Part shown: in pieces, positions 15,468 through 24,893 of the stretch
Numbering within the stretch: the first letter of the stretch is position 1
Layout: each line of letters opens with the position of its first letter
NCBI GenBank assembly: GCA_902798015.1
Contig: CADBVL010000008.1
Coordinates: 1 to 53,179 of the forward strand
Length of the DNA: 53,179 nucleotides
Reading direction: 5' to 3'
Origin: an uncultured Bacteroidales bacterium
GTDB taxonomy: Bacteria; Bacteroidota; Bacteroidia; Bacteroidales; Paludibacteraceae
Program-made: the position numbers and the translations under genes
The notes under the pieces: generated by a model
Seen by the model: only the letters and a program-made list of their open reading frames with translations
Databases searched by the model: none
Told to the model about the DNA's origin: nothing

Positions 15468-18400
15468 ATGCAAAACAAAGGACTTGTTAGAATTTTGGCT
15501 GTGTGCCTTGCATTGGTATGTGCCTTCTATCTGTCGTTCTCTTTGGTGACGAGTCATTATGACAAAGCCGCTAAAGAGTATGCAGCAGGTGATGCAGTAA
15601 AAGAGTACCAGTACTTGGATTCGATTGCAGCAAAGAAAGTGTGGTTTGGCTACACGCTCAAAGAGTGCCGTGAGAAAGAGATCAACTTAGGTCTTGACCT
15701 CAAGGGAGGTATGAACGTAACGATGGAGGTGTCTGTTCCGGACATTCTCGATGCGTTGAGTGGCCATAACGAGACGCCGAACTACAAGGCAGCGTTGGCT
15801 GCGGCTAAGCAGAAACAGAAAACGAGCGGAGCGGATTTCGTAACGCTCTTTATCGAGTCGTACAAAGAAGTAGATCCGGAAGGTCAATTGGCTTCGATCT
15901 TTTCGACCTTCGAGTTGAAGGACAAAGTGACGCTTAACTCGACCAATGCAGAGGTAGAGAAAGTTATCCGTGAGGAGGTTGACGGAGCTATTCAGAACTC
16001 TTTCAACGTGCTCCGTACGCGTATTGACCGTTTCGGTGTTGTACAACCGAACATTCAGAAACTCGCTCAACCGGGTCGTATCCTGATTGAGTTGCCGGGT
16101 ATCAAGGAGCCGGAACGTGTTCGTAAACTCCTTCAGGGTTCTGCCAACCTTGAGTTCTGGGAGACCTACGAGGCTTCGGAGTTGCTTCCTATCCTTGCTC
16201 AAATCAACCGTGAGTTCGCGGCTGGCGTGCAGGCAGAAGAGAGCCCTGAAGAGGTTAAAGCAGAAGAGGTAAAACCTGCTGAGGCTCCGAAGGCAGAGGG
16301 TGACGAACTCGCAGAGCTCGTAGATAACCTCGGTGCCGATTCGTTGGCTGCAGAGGCAGACCAAGCTGCCCAGCTCGCTGAGTACAAGAAAAATAACCCC
16401 TTGTTCGCTGTTCTTAATCCGTCTGTAAACCAGGCAGGTCAGGCTTATCGCGGTCCGGTGATAGGTACAGTACACTATACCGACACCGCAAAGGTAAACG
16501 CAATGCTCAACTCGCAGATAGCGAAGGCTGTTCTGCCGCGTGACGTGCGTTTCTTCTGGACGGTAAAAGCTATTGATGAGGCAAATGCGTACTATCAGAT
16601 TGTAGCGCTGAAAGCACAACGTGACGGTCGCGCATCGCTTGAAGGCGACGTGATTACCGATGCCCGCGCAGACTTCTCGCAGTTCAGCGCGTATGCGAAT
16701 GTATCGATGTCGATGAACGCTGAGGGTGCGAAAGCATGGCAGCGTATAACCAAAGACAATATCGGCAAGTCGGTAGCTATCGTACTGGATGGTTATGTAT
16801 ATTCGTTCCCGACCGTACAGAACGAGATAGCCGGCGGTAATAGTCAGATCACCGGTAACTTCACCGTAGAAGAGGCAAAAGACTTGGCTAACACCCTCAA
16901 GTCGGGTAAGATGCCGGCTCCTGCCCGTATCATCGAGGAGAGTGTGGTAGGTCCTTCGCTGGGTCGTGAGGCTATTCAATCGGGTCTCTGGTCCTTCGCT
17001 CTGGGCTTCGTGCTGATCCTTATTTACATGATTTTCTACTATGGTTGGATTCCGGGTCTGATTGCCGATGCCGCATTGGTATGCAACGTCTTCCTGCTGG
17101 TAGGTATCCTTGCTTCGTTCAGTGCCGTACTGACCCTTCCGGGTATTGCCGGTATCGTCTTGACGATGGGTTGTGCAGTCGATGCCAACGTGCTTATCTA
17201 CGAGCGTATCCGTGAGGAGCTCAAAGCAGGTAAGGGTATGCGTAAGGCAATTGAGGATGGTTTCAAGGGTGCTATCAGTGCCATCGTTGATGCGAACGTA
17301 ACATCGTTCCTCACGGGTGCTATTCTGGCTATCTTCGGTACCGGTCCTATCAAGGGCTTCGCAGTTACCTATATGATTGGTATCATCTCTTCGTTCCTGA
17401 CAGCGGTGTTCATTACCCGTCTGTTGCTCGAGGATTATGCAAAACGCGAGGGTGCAAAGGAGTTGACCTTCACCACCCGTCTGATGAAGAACTTCCTGCA
17501 GAACGTACACTTCGACTTTGTGGCTGCCCGTAAGTGGGCTTACTGCCTGTCCGGTGCAGTGGTGATTTTCGCTATCATGGGTCTCGAGCCGCATATCTTC
17601 GGTAAACTGAACCTCGGTATCGACTTCTCCGGTGGACGTAACTATGTCGTTCGTTTTGACCAGAGTATCAAGACCGACGCCGTAGCTTCCAGCATCGAGG
17701 ATGTACTCAAAGCAAACAACGAGGATGATGAGACGTTCTCCGTGAACGTTATTACTTTCGGTAACGATGCAAACCAGGTTCGTATCTCTACCAACTACCG
17801 TATCCACGAGGACAACGCTGAGGCTGACGAGGCTATCGAGGCATTGCTCTATGAGGGCTGCAAGCCGTTCTTGGGTGACCAGATCAGTTTCGAGGACTTC
17901 CGCTCGACCGATTCGAATGCCGAAGTAGGTATCATGTCGAGCCAGAAAGTAGGTCCTGCCATCGCGGATGATATCACTACCAGCGCTATTTGGGCGGTTT
18001 TGGCTGCCTTGTTGGTAATCTTCCTCTATATCCTTTTGCGTTTCCGCAACTTCGCTTACTCGGTAGGTGCACTTGCTGCTCTTGCGCACGATACGGTGAT
18101 CATCCTCGGTCTCTACGCGATTCTTTGGAAGATCATGCCTTTCTCCATGGAGATCGACCAGGCCTTCATCGCGGCTATCCTGACAGTAATCGGTTATTCG
18201 ATCAACGATACCGTGGTTATCTTCGACCGTGTTCGTGAGTACAACGGTCTTTATCCGAAGCGTGAGAAGAACATCAATATCAACGACGCTTTGAACAACA
18301 CGCTCAGCCGTACGTTCTCTACCTCTATGAGTACGTTCGTGGTATTGCTGGCAATTTTCATCTTTGGTGGTGAGACTATCCGCGGCTTTGTGTTCGCATT

Positions 18401-18515
18401 GCTCATGGGTGTTATCGTAGGTACCTATTCGTCTCTGTTCATCGCTTCGCCGATAGCATACGATATCCAGCGTGCACAGGCAAAGCGTGCAGCGGAGAAA
18501 GCTGAGAAAAAATGA
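15468..18515 (+). CDS. secDF: SecDF fusion, protein-export membrane protein
   Basis: Single 1015-residue polypeptide fusing SecD (first two thirds) and SecF (last third), the RND-type proton-driven subunits that assist the Sec translocon in pulling proteins across the inner membrane. SecD signatures are LGLDLKGGMNVTMEV, the IGKSVAIVLDGYVYS domain, and the membrane part GCAVDANVLIYERIREE. SecF has its own LGIDFSGGRNYVVRF and the membrane motif IGYSINDTVVIFDRVRE. An acidic Ala/Glu-rich linker (around residues 248-300, EESPEEVKAEEVKPAEAPKA) interrupts the periplasmic P1 region and looks like a lineage-specific low-complexity insert. Twelve membrane helices are expected. The stop overlaps the clpP start (ATGA at 18512). 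Confidence 0.96.
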   Translation: MQNKGLVRILAVCLALVCAFYLSFSLVTSHYDKAAKEYAAGDAVKEYQYLDSIAAKKVWFGYTLKECREKEINLGLDLKGGMNVTMEVSVPDILDALSGHNETPNYKAALAAAKQKQKTSGADFVTLFIESYKEVDPEGQLASIFSTFELKDKVTLNSTNAEVEKVIREEVDGAIQNSFNVLRTRIDRFGVVQPNIQKLAQPGRILIELPGIKEPERVRKLLQGSANLEFWETYEASELLPILAQINREFAAGVQAEESPEEVKAEEVKPAEAPKAEGDELAELVDNLGADSLAAEADQAAQLAEYKKNNPLFAVLNPSVNQAGQAYRGPVIGTVHYTDTAKVNAMLNSQIAKAVLPRDVRFFWTVKAIDEANAYYQIVALKAQRDGRASLEGDVITDARADFSQFSAYANVSMSMNAEGAKAWQRITKDNIGKSVAIVLDGYVYSFPTVQNEIAGGNSQITGNFTVEEAKDLANTLKSGKMPAPARIIEESVVGPSLGREAIQSGLWSFALGFVLILIYMIFYYGWIPGLIADAALVCNVFLLVGILASFSAVLTLPGIAGIVLTMGCAVDANVLIYERIREELKAGKGMRKAIEDGFKGAISAIVDANVTSFLTGAILAIFGTGPIKGFAVTYMIGIISSFLTAVFITRLLLEDYAKREGAKELTFTTRLMKNFLQNVHFDFVAARKWAYCLSGAVVIFAIMGLEPHIFGKLNLGIDFSGGRNYVVRFDQSIKTDAVASSIEDVLKANNEDDETFSVNVITFGNDANQVRISTNYRIHEDNAEADEAIEALLYEGCKPFLGDQISFEDFRSTDSNAEVGIMSSQKVGPAIADDITTSAIWAVLAALLVIFLYILLRFRNFAYSVGALAALAHDTVIILGLYAILWKIMPFSMEIDQAFIAAILTVIGYSINDTVVIFDRVREYNGLYPKREKNININDALNNTLSRTFSTSMSTFVVLLAIFIFGGETIRGFVFALLMGVIVGTYSSLFIASPIAYDIQRAQAKRAAEKAEKK

Positions 18516-19198
18516 AAAATGACTTTCTGAAATTTGCTGTCTCGCAGGGTCTTAACTCCATGCATGTCGAGAATATCATGTCCCGCAGCATGGATGAGAC
18601 CCGCGCGAGCGGCGGATATATATCTCCCACTATCCTCGAAGAGCGCCAACTGAATGTGACGCAGATGGATGTATTCAGCCGCTTGATGATGGACCGCGTA
18701 ATCTTCCTCGGTACCGAGGTAAATGACTACACGGCGAATGTCATCCAGGCGCAGTTGCTCTATCTGGACTCTGTGGATAGCGAGCGGGATATCAATCTGT
18801 ATCTGAATACACCGGGAGGATCGGTATATGCCGGCTTGGGCATCTATGATACGATGCAGTTTGTCAAGGCGCGGGTAGCTACTATCTGCACGGGGCTGGC
18901 TGCTTCCATGGGTGCGGTATTGCTGGTAGCCGGCGAGAAGGGTATGCGCGCCGCTTTGCCGCATAGCCGCGTGATGATTCATCAACCCCTCGGAGGTATT
19001 CAAGGACAGGCAAGTGATATTGAGATCACGGCCAAAGAAATCCTCAAACTGAAGGAAGAGCTCTATCAAATCATCTCTAATCATTCCGGCAAGGCTATCG
19101 AGCAGATTCGTCAGGACGCGGACCGCGACCACTGGATGACATCGCAAGAGGCTTTGGAGTACGGAATGATTGATAAGTTGTTTATCCACAAAGACTAA
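18512..19198 (+). CDS. clpP: ATP-dependent Clp protease proteolytic subunit
   Basis: Serine protease of 228 residues forming the tetradecameric barrel that degrades substrates unfolded by ClpX or ClpA/C. The catalytic Ser is in [11 protein letters not shown] (S132) and the His in MIHQPLGG (H157), 25 residues apart as usual; the Asp lies further on near DADRDHWM. The N-terminus carries about 30 extra residues before the conserved PTILEERQ region, longer than E. coli ClpP, as in other Bacteroidales. The gene overlaps secDF at its start and clpX at its end (TAATG), so all three are translationally coupled. Confidence 0.96.
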   Translation: MKNDFLKFAVSQGLNSMHVENIMSRSMDETRASGGYISPTILEERQLNVTQMDVFSRLMMDRVIFLGTEVNDYTANVIQAQLLYLDSVDSERDINLYLNTPGGSVYAGLGIYDTMQFVKARVATICTGLAASMGAVLLVAGEKGMRAALPHSRVMIHQPLGGIQGQASDIEITAKEILKLKEELYQIISNHSGKAIEQIRQDADRDHWMTSQEALEYGMIDKLFIHKD

Positions 19199-20460
19199 TG
19201 GGAAAACGCACTAGCACTACCCAGCAACCGACCTGTAGTTTCTGCGGTCGTACTATGCCTACGATGTACACGGGCATACAAGAAAATGTGCTCATCTGCG
19301 ATGAGTGCATTGAGTCCGGGCATCGTATGGTGATGGCGAATTCGAAGAATAAGCAGACGGGCACTCAAGGACTCTCGCTGGAGACGCTGCCTACACCGCA
19401 GGAAATCAAGGAGTTTCTGGACCAATATGTCATTGGTCAGGACAATGCCAAGCGTTTCCTCTCCGTAGCCGTGTACAATCACTACAAGCGTTTACTGCAG
19501 GAGATTACCAACGATGACGTCGAGATAGAGAAGAGCAACATCCTTCTGGTAGGTTCTACCGGTACGGGTAAAACTCTTCTTGCACGTACGATAGCGAAGA
19601 TGCTTAAGGTGCCTTTCGCTATTGGCGATGCTACGGCATTGACCCAAGCGGGGTATGTAGGCGAAGATGTCGAGACGCTGCTCGTGCGTCTGCTACAGGA
19701 CGCTAACTACGATGTAGCGAAAGCGCAAACAGGTATTATCTTCCTTGACGAGGTGGATAAGATTGCCCGTAAGTCCGAGAACCCGTCTATTACACGTGAC
19801 GTGAGTGGAGAAGGCGTGCAGCAGAGTTTGCTCAAGATGTTGGAGGGATCGATCGTTAACGTGCCGCCACAAGGCGGACGTAAGCATCCCGAGCAGGAGT
19901 TGATTAAGGTAGATACGAAAAATATCCTCTTTATCTGCGGAGGAGCTTTCGATGGTATTGAGCGTAAGATATCGCAGCGCATGAATGCCCAGACAGTGGG
20001 TTTTGCCGCGCAGGAAGCTGCAGCAAAGATTGATAAGAATAACTTATTACAATATATTGCACCGCAAGATCTGAAGTCCTACGGATTGATACCAGAGATA
20101 ATCGGTCGTCTGCCGGTACTTACGTATCTTGATCCGCTAAACAGGGAAGCCTTGCGCAACATCCTTACGCAACCCAAGAACGCTCTTACCAAGCAGTATA
20201 AGAAACTGTTGGCGATGGATAATATCACGCTCAGCTTCGATGACGATGCCTTGGATTATATTGTTGACAAGGCGCTTGAGTACAAGTTAGGTGCGCGCGG
20301 GTTGCGCGGTCTGATGGAAGCGGTGATGATGGATGTTATGTACGAATTACCGAACCACAAGCGTGTAGGAACGGTCCCGCAGACTTTCACAGTGACAAAG
20401 GCTTTCGCGCAAGAAAAGCTTGAGAAAGCGGACTTATACAGATTAAAAAACGCGGTATGA
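19198..20460 (+). CDS. clpX: ATP-dependent Clp protease ATPase subunit ClpX
   Basis: AAA+ unfoldase of 420 residues and partner of ClpP. It has an N-terminal four-cysteine zinc-binding domain ([14 protein letters not shown], then CDECIESG), Walker A GSTGTGKT, Walker [12 protein letters not shown], the pore-loop and sensor region [20 protein letters not shown], and the ClpP-docking IGF-type loop region before LPVLTYLD. The start overlaps the clpP stop by one base. The stop codon TGA lies in the loop of the terminator that ends the operon. Confidence 0.97.
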   Translation: MGKRTSTTQQPTCSFCGRTMPTMYTGIQENVLICDECIESGHRMVMANSKNKQTGTQGLSLETLPTPQEIKEFLDQYVIGQDNAKRFLSVAVYNHYKRLLQEITNDDVEIEKSNILLVGSTGTGKTLLARTIAKMLKVPFAIGDATALTQAGYVGEDVETLLVRLLQDANYDVAKAQTGIIFLDEVDKIARKSENPSITRDVSGEGVQQSLLKMLEGSIVNVPPQGGRKHPEQELIKVDTKNILFICGGAFDGIERKISQRMNAQTVGFAAQEAAAKIDKNNLLQYIAPQDLKSYGLIPEIIGRLPVLTYLDPLNREALRNILTQPKNALTKQYKKLLAMDNITLSFDDDALDYIVDKALEYKLGARGLRGLMEAVMMDVMYELPNHKRVGTVPQTFTVTKAFAQEKLEKADLYRLKNAV

Positions 20461-20477
20461 AACCGCGTTTTTTTTTT
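20445..20477. terminator. Bidirectional terminator between clpX and the DUF4270 gene
   Basis: AAAAAACGCGGT pairs with ACCGCGTTTTTT around a loop holding the clpX stop. T-runs exist on both strands, so it serves both convergent genes, and the DUF4270 stop at 20476 also lies in it. Confidence 0.9.
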
Positions 20478-21915
20478 ATTCTTGTGCTGTCTTGGGAATG
20501 GAGAATCCGCAATAGACTATTTCAAACTTCATGCCGTTCTTAGCCGAACGTATAATGGTTGCTGACATGGTCTCTTGTTGTCTAACAGCCGAATAGGCTG
20601 AGGCGGTTACACCTGTAACACCCTCATTCACTGTTACCGGAATAAGGAGCATATCCAAATCCTCGTCCAAGGCATCCTGTCGCAGCTGGTTAGTCAGGAA
20701 ATCCGACATGTCGTAACTATAGTAATAGATGTTGTTGCCCACTGAATCCGTGCCTTGTATGAGAGAACTGAGCAGCGCGCAGGTATCGGACGGCAACTCG
20801 CGTTTGGCGAAGAAGCGGTATGCGCTCTCTTCTTTTACCAACAGCATATATTGCGAAGGTTGCAACCATGTATCGCGTGTAATGTCGGATGATGAACCCT
20901 GGAATACATTTTCTACGGCGATGTTCACCTGTGCCTTGTTGACGTATGGCCGCTTGGTGATACGTCCGTCCGTAGCCATGTGTTCCATGATAGAATCAGC
21001 GATGCGACCCATGGGAAACGTAATACGCGTGTGTACGCCCGCAGGCGCGATAATATAATTATAGGTGTCCGAGTCTTGTCTCAACTCTTCTACCAGCGCA
21101 TCCTTGTCTTGGTACTGAAGATGATTCACGCTACGAACTTCCGAGTTGGCGTAGAACGCTTTCATGTCATGAACGGTGGTGTCCCGACCGGCTTTCGAAT
21201 AGGTAAAACTATAGAAAACGCCTAAAGCTACATCTGATACGTTGAGCATGGTGGATGAACCGAACGAACTCTCAATAAGCAGACCTTTGAACAATTGATT
21301 GAATGTCTCTTGGCTCTCAAAGGACTGGATGGACCAGAAATAATCCTTGAAATCATCGTTTACGCGCATGCGCAACATAGGTACATATTTTCCATCCTCA
21401 TCCTGTATCGAATCAAGTTTCTCGGAAGCTACCACGATGCGTCGGTTGGTCAGAATCGACTTGTCGCGTGAGCAGTAATCTTCTACTTTCAAGTCAGACG
21501 GATATGTGCCATAATACGAGAAGGTCTTTTTATCCATCATATACGCATTGATGGCCAATGGCGAATAACCGTTTCCTACCCAACTGGAGTAGTACAGGTA
21601 CAGACATATCGAATCAACGGTTGCTCCCGCCGGGTATGCGTAGCCTTCCGGGCATGCCAACTGCGCCAAGATAGAAGCGCGCAACAAACCAAAGTCCGTC
21701 TCGATCTCGCCCAAAAGACATGAATCAGACTGTCCGATGATGGATCCGCTGTTCTCAACGATAGAGGTCAGGGGGAAGGTGTCGGCCATCACCACGATGG
21801 CATCTTCCTCGTTTAGAACAGCTTCGCCGGCGCTCGATGAGTCATCCTTACATGCCGTCATAAAGCATACTGCCAGCATCAACCATAATCCTATGCCTGC
21901 AAAGCGTTTACTCAT
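20476..21915 (-). CDS. DUF4270-family outer lipoprotein
   Basis: Lipoprotein of 479 residues. The N-terminus MSKRFAGIGLWLMLAVC leads to a lipobox (FMTAC), followed by a Ser/Asp stretch typical of surface-exposed Bacteroidota lipoproteins. The mature part resembles DUF4270: repeated VDSICLYLYY and FKGLLIESSF beta-strand motifs and a late TWLQPSQYMLLV region. Function is unknown. DUF4270 genes commonly neighbour the small glycogen/starch synthase in Bacteroidales, and that is the case here: its start overlaps the synthase stop by 8 bases. The ATG at 21915 is preferred over the longer frame because it places the signal peptide at the N-terminus. Confidence 0.8.
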   Translation of the reverse strand: MSKRFAGIGLWLMLAVCFMTACKDDSSSAGEAVLNEEDAIVVMADTFPLTSIVENSGSIIGQSDSCLLGEIETDFGLLRASILAQLACPEGYAYPAGATVDSICLYLYYSSWVGNGYSPLAINAYMMDKKTFSYYGTYPSDLKVEDYCSRDKSILTNRRIVVASEKLDSIQDEDGKYVPMLRMRVNDDFKDYFWSIQSFESQETFNQLFKGLLIESSFGSSTMLNVSDVALGVFYSFTYSKAGRDTTVHDMKAFYANSEVRSVNHLQYQDKDALVEELRQDSDTYNYIIAPAGVHTRITFPMGRIADSIMEHMATDGRITKRPYVNKAQVNIAVENVFQGSSSDITRDTWLQPSQYMLLVKEESAYRFFAKRELPSDTCALLSSLIQGTDSVGNNIYYYSYDMSDFLTNQLRQDALDEDLDMLLIPVTVNEGVTGVTASAYSAVRQQETMSATIIRSAKNGMKFEIVYCGFSIPKTAQE

Positions 21916-22744
21916 TTGTTTCCAATAAAGTCTGATAGAATTCGTGTTGCCGTTGGCATGCAGCAACCAAATCTTCTGTTTCCTGATAAGTCAGAATCGG
22001 TTTGCCTTTGGTCTCCGCGTAGTTCACTAACCGCTGGTTCACATTTGGCGATGCATAGACGATGGCATCTGAGAAATCAACGGCCAGACGCATCAACTCC
22101 TCGTAGCCGACAGGGAAACCGGCCAGCGAACGAACATCCGTATTGGCAATGCCTTCAATGCGTAACTTATCCGTGAAATTAGTAGGGAACGGTTTCTTAT
22201 ATTCATTATCGTCCAGCATCAGCACGATCTTTGATTTGGCAAAGAACGGCTCATCAATATAGGCCTTTTTCAGGTACAGCGGAGCCAATGCCGACATCCA
22301 CCCGGAGCATAAGATGATATCCGGCGTCCAGCGCAATTTCTTCACCGTCTCAATCACGCCGCGCGCATAGAAAATCACGCGGTCATCATTATCCGCGTAC
22401 TCGGCGCCAGTCTCATCAGCCACGCCCTTGCGGCGATGGAAAAGGTCATCATTGTCAATGAAGTAGATCTGAATACGTGCCGATTGAATAGAGGCTACTT
22501 TGATAAGCAGGGGGTGATCGGACTCCTCAATAATCAGGTTCATACCCGAAAGTCGGATCACTTCATGCAACTGGTTGCGACGCTCGTTAATCTCGCCGAA
22601 TTTCGGCATGAACGTACGGGTCTCATAACCATGGGACTGGAAATACTCCGGCAACTGACGATTGAGCAACCGGATAGGTGTCTCTTCTGCCAGATAAGGG
22701 CAAATCTCTTGCGAGATAAACAGGATACGCTTCGGCTCTTTCAT
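21908..22744 (-). CDS. Glycogen/starch synthase, short GT5-type
   Basis: Protein of about 278 residues corresponding to the N-terminal (GT5 catalytic) half of glycogen synthase. MKEPKRILFISQEICPY gives the start and ADP-glucose loop region, followed by GYETRTFMPKFGEINERRNQLHEVIRL, DIILCSGWMSALAPL and DFSDAIVYASPN. The C-terminal GT1 half with the nucleotide-binding motif is absent, as is usual for this short Bacteroidales family. It may therefore be a regulator or a partial enzyme rather than a working synthase. The ATG at 22744 is chosen because the promoter lies at 22768-22798. It is co-transcribed with the DUF4270 gene and divergent from panC. Confidence 0.8.
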   Translation of the reverse strand: MKEPKRILFISQEICPYLAEETPIRLLNRQLPEYFQSHGYETRTFMPKFGEINERRNQLHEVIRLSGMNLIIEESDHPLLIKVASIQSARIQIYFIDNDDLFHRRKGVADETGAEYADNDDRVIFYARGVIETVKKLRWTPDIILCSGWMSALAPLYLKKAYIDEPFFAKSKIVLMLDDNEYKKPFPTNFTDKLRIEGIANTDVRSLAGFPVGYEELMRLAVDFSDAIVYASPNVNQRLVNYAETKGKPILTYQETEDLVAACQRQHEFYQTLLETNE

Positions 22745-22767
22745 AGGCAATGCACTTTTTCGCACTG

Positions 22768-22798
22768 CAAAATTACGAAAAAATATTGACATGTGCAA
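22768..22798 (-). promoter_or_regulatory. Promoter of the glycogen synthase-DUF4270 operon
   Basis: Minus strand: TTG (22798-22796), 20 bp, TAATTTTG (22775-22768). The upstream flank CACATGTCA is shared with the panC promoter. Confidence 0.85.
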
Positions 22799-22922
22799 AT
22801 TTTAATAAATTTTTATTAAAATATTCTGCTTTTTTAACCGTTTTAGTGACTTTTTTAATTTTATAGCATGCTTAGAATAGCACAAATAAGTGCCGGTTCA
22901 TACAAAATAAGTTTTTTTTCAT

Positions 22923-22953
22923 TTGCACATGTCAGAAAAAAGCAGTACCTTTG
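22923..22953 (+). promoter_or_regulatory. Promoter of panC
   Basis: TTG at 22923-22925, 20 bp, TACCTTTG at 22946-22953. Confidence 0.85.
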
Positions 22954-22961
22954 TGCCCGCA

Positions 22962-23003
22962 ATGAATAAGGTGTCCGGCTTGATGCCGGGCGGAACAAAA
23001 TAA
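22962..23003 (+). CDS. Possible 13-residue leader peptide before panC
   Basis: An ATG just after the predicted transcription start opens a short frame, MNKVSGLMPGGTK, ending 8 bases before panC. It contains a small hairpin (CCGGC/GCCGG). It may be a leader peptide or chance; no regulatory codon run is present. Confidence 0.3.
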   Translation: MNKVSGLMPGGTK

Positions 23004-23011
23004 ACGCTATT

Positions 23012-23866
23012 ATGCAAATCATTACTACAAAAAAAGAATTGCAGGCTGCGGTTCAGGCCTGCAAGGATGCCGGAAAGACCATCGGTCTTGTGCCTACGAT
23101 GGGAGCATTGCATGAAGGGCATGCCTCTTTGGTTCGCCGTGCCGTGTCCGAGAACGATGTGTGTGTCGTTTCTGTCTTTGTGAACCCGACGCAGTTCAAT
23201 AACAAAGAGGATCTCGCCAAGTACCCCCGTAATATCGAGCGTGACGCAGAATTATTAAGTTCTATAGGTGCCCATTTTGTTTTTGCGCCCACCCCTGAAG
23301 AGATGTACTCCGCTGAAGAGATGAACACCACTTTCGATTTCGATTTTGCCGGTCTCGATAAAGTTATGGAAGGCAAGATGCGTCCCGGTCATTTCAATGG
23401 AGTCGTACAGGTGGTCAGCCGTCTTTTCTATCTCGTCCAACCGGACAAAGGTTATTTCGGCGAGAAGGATTTTCAACAACTCGCCATCATCCATCACATG
23501 GTAGAGCGCAGTTCCATGGCCGGTACATTCGGAAATCTCAAAATCATTGATTGTCCTATTGTACGCGAAGAGTCCGGATTGGCTCTCTCCAGCCGTAATG
23601 AACGACTCTCTGCTGCCGAGAAGCAGACGGCTCTCGCCATCTCCCGCACGCTTTTTGAGTCGTTGAAATGGGCAAAATCTGCTACGGTGGCCGAAGTGCA
23701 ACAACGGGTCATAGACACCATTAATGCCGTTGACGGACTGGAGGTCGAGTATTACGAGATTGTAGATCAAACGACACTCCTTCCTACCGACACGTTCAAT
23801 CATGCTATCGGTTGTGTTACCGTATATTGCGGTCCTGTCCGTCTGATTGATAATATAAAGTATTAG
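23012..23866 (+). CDS. panC: Pantothenate synthetase PanC
   Basis: Enzyme of 284 residues joining pantoate and beta-alanine with ATP to make pantothenate (vitamin B5), the precursor of CoA. Motifs are GLVPTMGALHEGHASLV (the nucleotide-binding HxGH), VFVNPTQFN, PLR-equivalent KMRPGHFNGV, GEKDFQQL, and the KMSKS-like ALSSRNERL. Length is typical. It is driven by its own promoter and joined to pdxB by a five-heptamer array. panD and panB are not in the window. Confidence 0.96.
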   Translation: MQIITTKKELQAAVQACKDAGKTIGLVPTMGALHEGHASLVRRAVSENDVCVVSVFVNPTQFNNKEDLAKYPRNIERDAELLSSIGAHFVFAPTPEEMYSAEEMNTTFDFDFAGLDKVMEGKMRPGHFNGVVQVVSRLFYLVQPDKGYFGEKDFQQLAIIHHMVERSSMAGTFGNLKIIDCPIVREESGLALSSRNERLSAAEKQTALAISRTLFESLKWAKSATVAEVQQRVIDTINAVDGLEVEYYEIVDQTTLLPTDTFNHAIGCVTVYCGPVRLIDNIKY

Positions 23867-23897
23867 TGTTTAGAGTTTAGTGTATAGAGTTTAGGGA
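23863..23897 (+). repeat. Five-heptamer array joining panC stop to pdxB start
   Basis: Five units of consensus TTAGNGT. The first begins one base before the TAG stop (23864-23866) and the last ends on the A of the pdxB ATG (23897). The arrangement and length (35 bp) match the array at 13689-13723. Confidence 0.9.
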
Positions 23898-24862
23898 TGA
23901 AGGTCGTCATTGACTTCCATATTCCATTTATAGCGGATGCTATTCGCAGCGAATGGCCTGGCATCGATATTTTCCCGTTGGAATCGGAACAAATCAATGC
24001 TGAGGCCGTCCGCAATGCGGATGTACTCATTGTGCGTACGCGCACGCAAGTGAACGAAGCGCTCCTTTCCGGTTCTTCGGTACGTCTGGTTTGTACGGCT
24101 ACGATCGGTTTTGATCATATAGACACTGCTTATTGCGAAGCACATGGTATCCGTTGGACTGCTTGTCCGGGATGCAATGCACAAGCTGTTTGCAACTATG
24201 TAGAGGAAGTTCTCGATGAATGGACCAACAACCAATTACCCATGCCGAAAGCACCAACGATAGGTGTTGTCGGAGTCGGGCATGTCGGATCACTGGTGGC
24301 GAAGATGGCAGCGCGTCGAGGATTAAAAGTGCTGCTTAATGACCCTCCCAAAAATATCGGCGTTTCTCTCGATGCATCCGAAGGAATCGAGCCCTTTAGC
24401 GGCGGAGCAATCGCTGATTGCGACATTATCACCTTCCATGTACCATTGGATGAGTCGACGCACCATCTATGCAGTGAGTCCTTCCTTTCCCGCTGCAAAC
24501 CCCACGCCTTGATTATCAATGCCGCACGAGGCGGGGTAGTGGACGAGCAGGCATTGCTGCGTAGTGGTCATCCTTATATTCTCGATACATGGGAGAATGA
24601 ACCTCATGTCCATACGGAGGTGCTGCAGCATGCCTATCGTGCTTCTATGCACATTGCCGGCTACTCTGTCGAAGGAAAACGCAATGCTTCACAGACTTGT
24701 CTGGATATTATTGCGCAAAGCTTTTGTTTGCCGCCTGTCACGCTTCCTCAGATGGACTCTCATGGAGATAATGCTCCCGGCTGGTTGGAGCGCATTACCC
24801 GTCAATTGAAAGCGAATCCTGAGGCTTTTGAATCCCTCAGAAAGAATTATCCCTTACGATAA
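23897..24862 (+). CDS. pdxB: Erythronate-4-phosphate dehydrogenase PdxB
   Basis: NAD-dependent D-2-hydroxyacid dehydrogenase of 321 residues, second step of DXP-dependent pyridoxal phosphate synthesis. Landmarks are LIVRTRTQVNE, the ATIGFDHID loop, the PdxB-specific ACPGCNAQAVCNYVEEVL, the dinucleotide fold GVVGVGHVGSLVA, the catalytic Arg in INAARGGVVDE, Glu in LDTWENEP and His in HIAGYSVEGK. The C-terminal dimerisation region seen in the 378-residue E. coli enzyme is shortened, as in other Bacteroidales forms. Confidence 0.92.
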   Translation: MKVVIDFHIPFIADAIRSEWPGIDIFPLESEQINAEAVRNADVLIVRTRTQVNEALLSGSSVRLVCTATIGFDHIDTAYCEAHGIRWTACPGCNAQAVCNYVEEVLDEWTNNQLPMPKAPTIGVVGVGHVGSLVAKMAARRGLKVLLNDPPKNIGVSLDASEGIEPFSGGAIADCDIITFHVPLDESTHHLCSESFLSRCKPHALIINAARGGVVDEQALLRSGHPYILDTWENEPHVHTEVLQHAYRASMHIAGYSVEGKRNASQTCLDIIAQSFCLPPVTLPQMDSHGDNAPGWLERITRQLKANPEAFESLRKNYPLR

Positions 24863-24893
24863 AAAGAAGCAGGGTTATAACTGCCCTGCTTCT
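24861..24893 (-). terminator. Terminator for the DUF4294 gene
   Basis: AGAAGCAGGG (24865-24874) pairs perfectly with CCCTGCTTCT (24884-24893). On the minus strand the stem is followed by TTTTT. The stop codon of the DUF4294 gene lies in the loop. Confidence 0.8.

Noticed and set aside
15687-18089. An 800-codon open frame antisense to secDF
   Set aside because: It mirrors the strong codon bias of secDF, has no family signature and would cover a certain gene; treated as a shadow.
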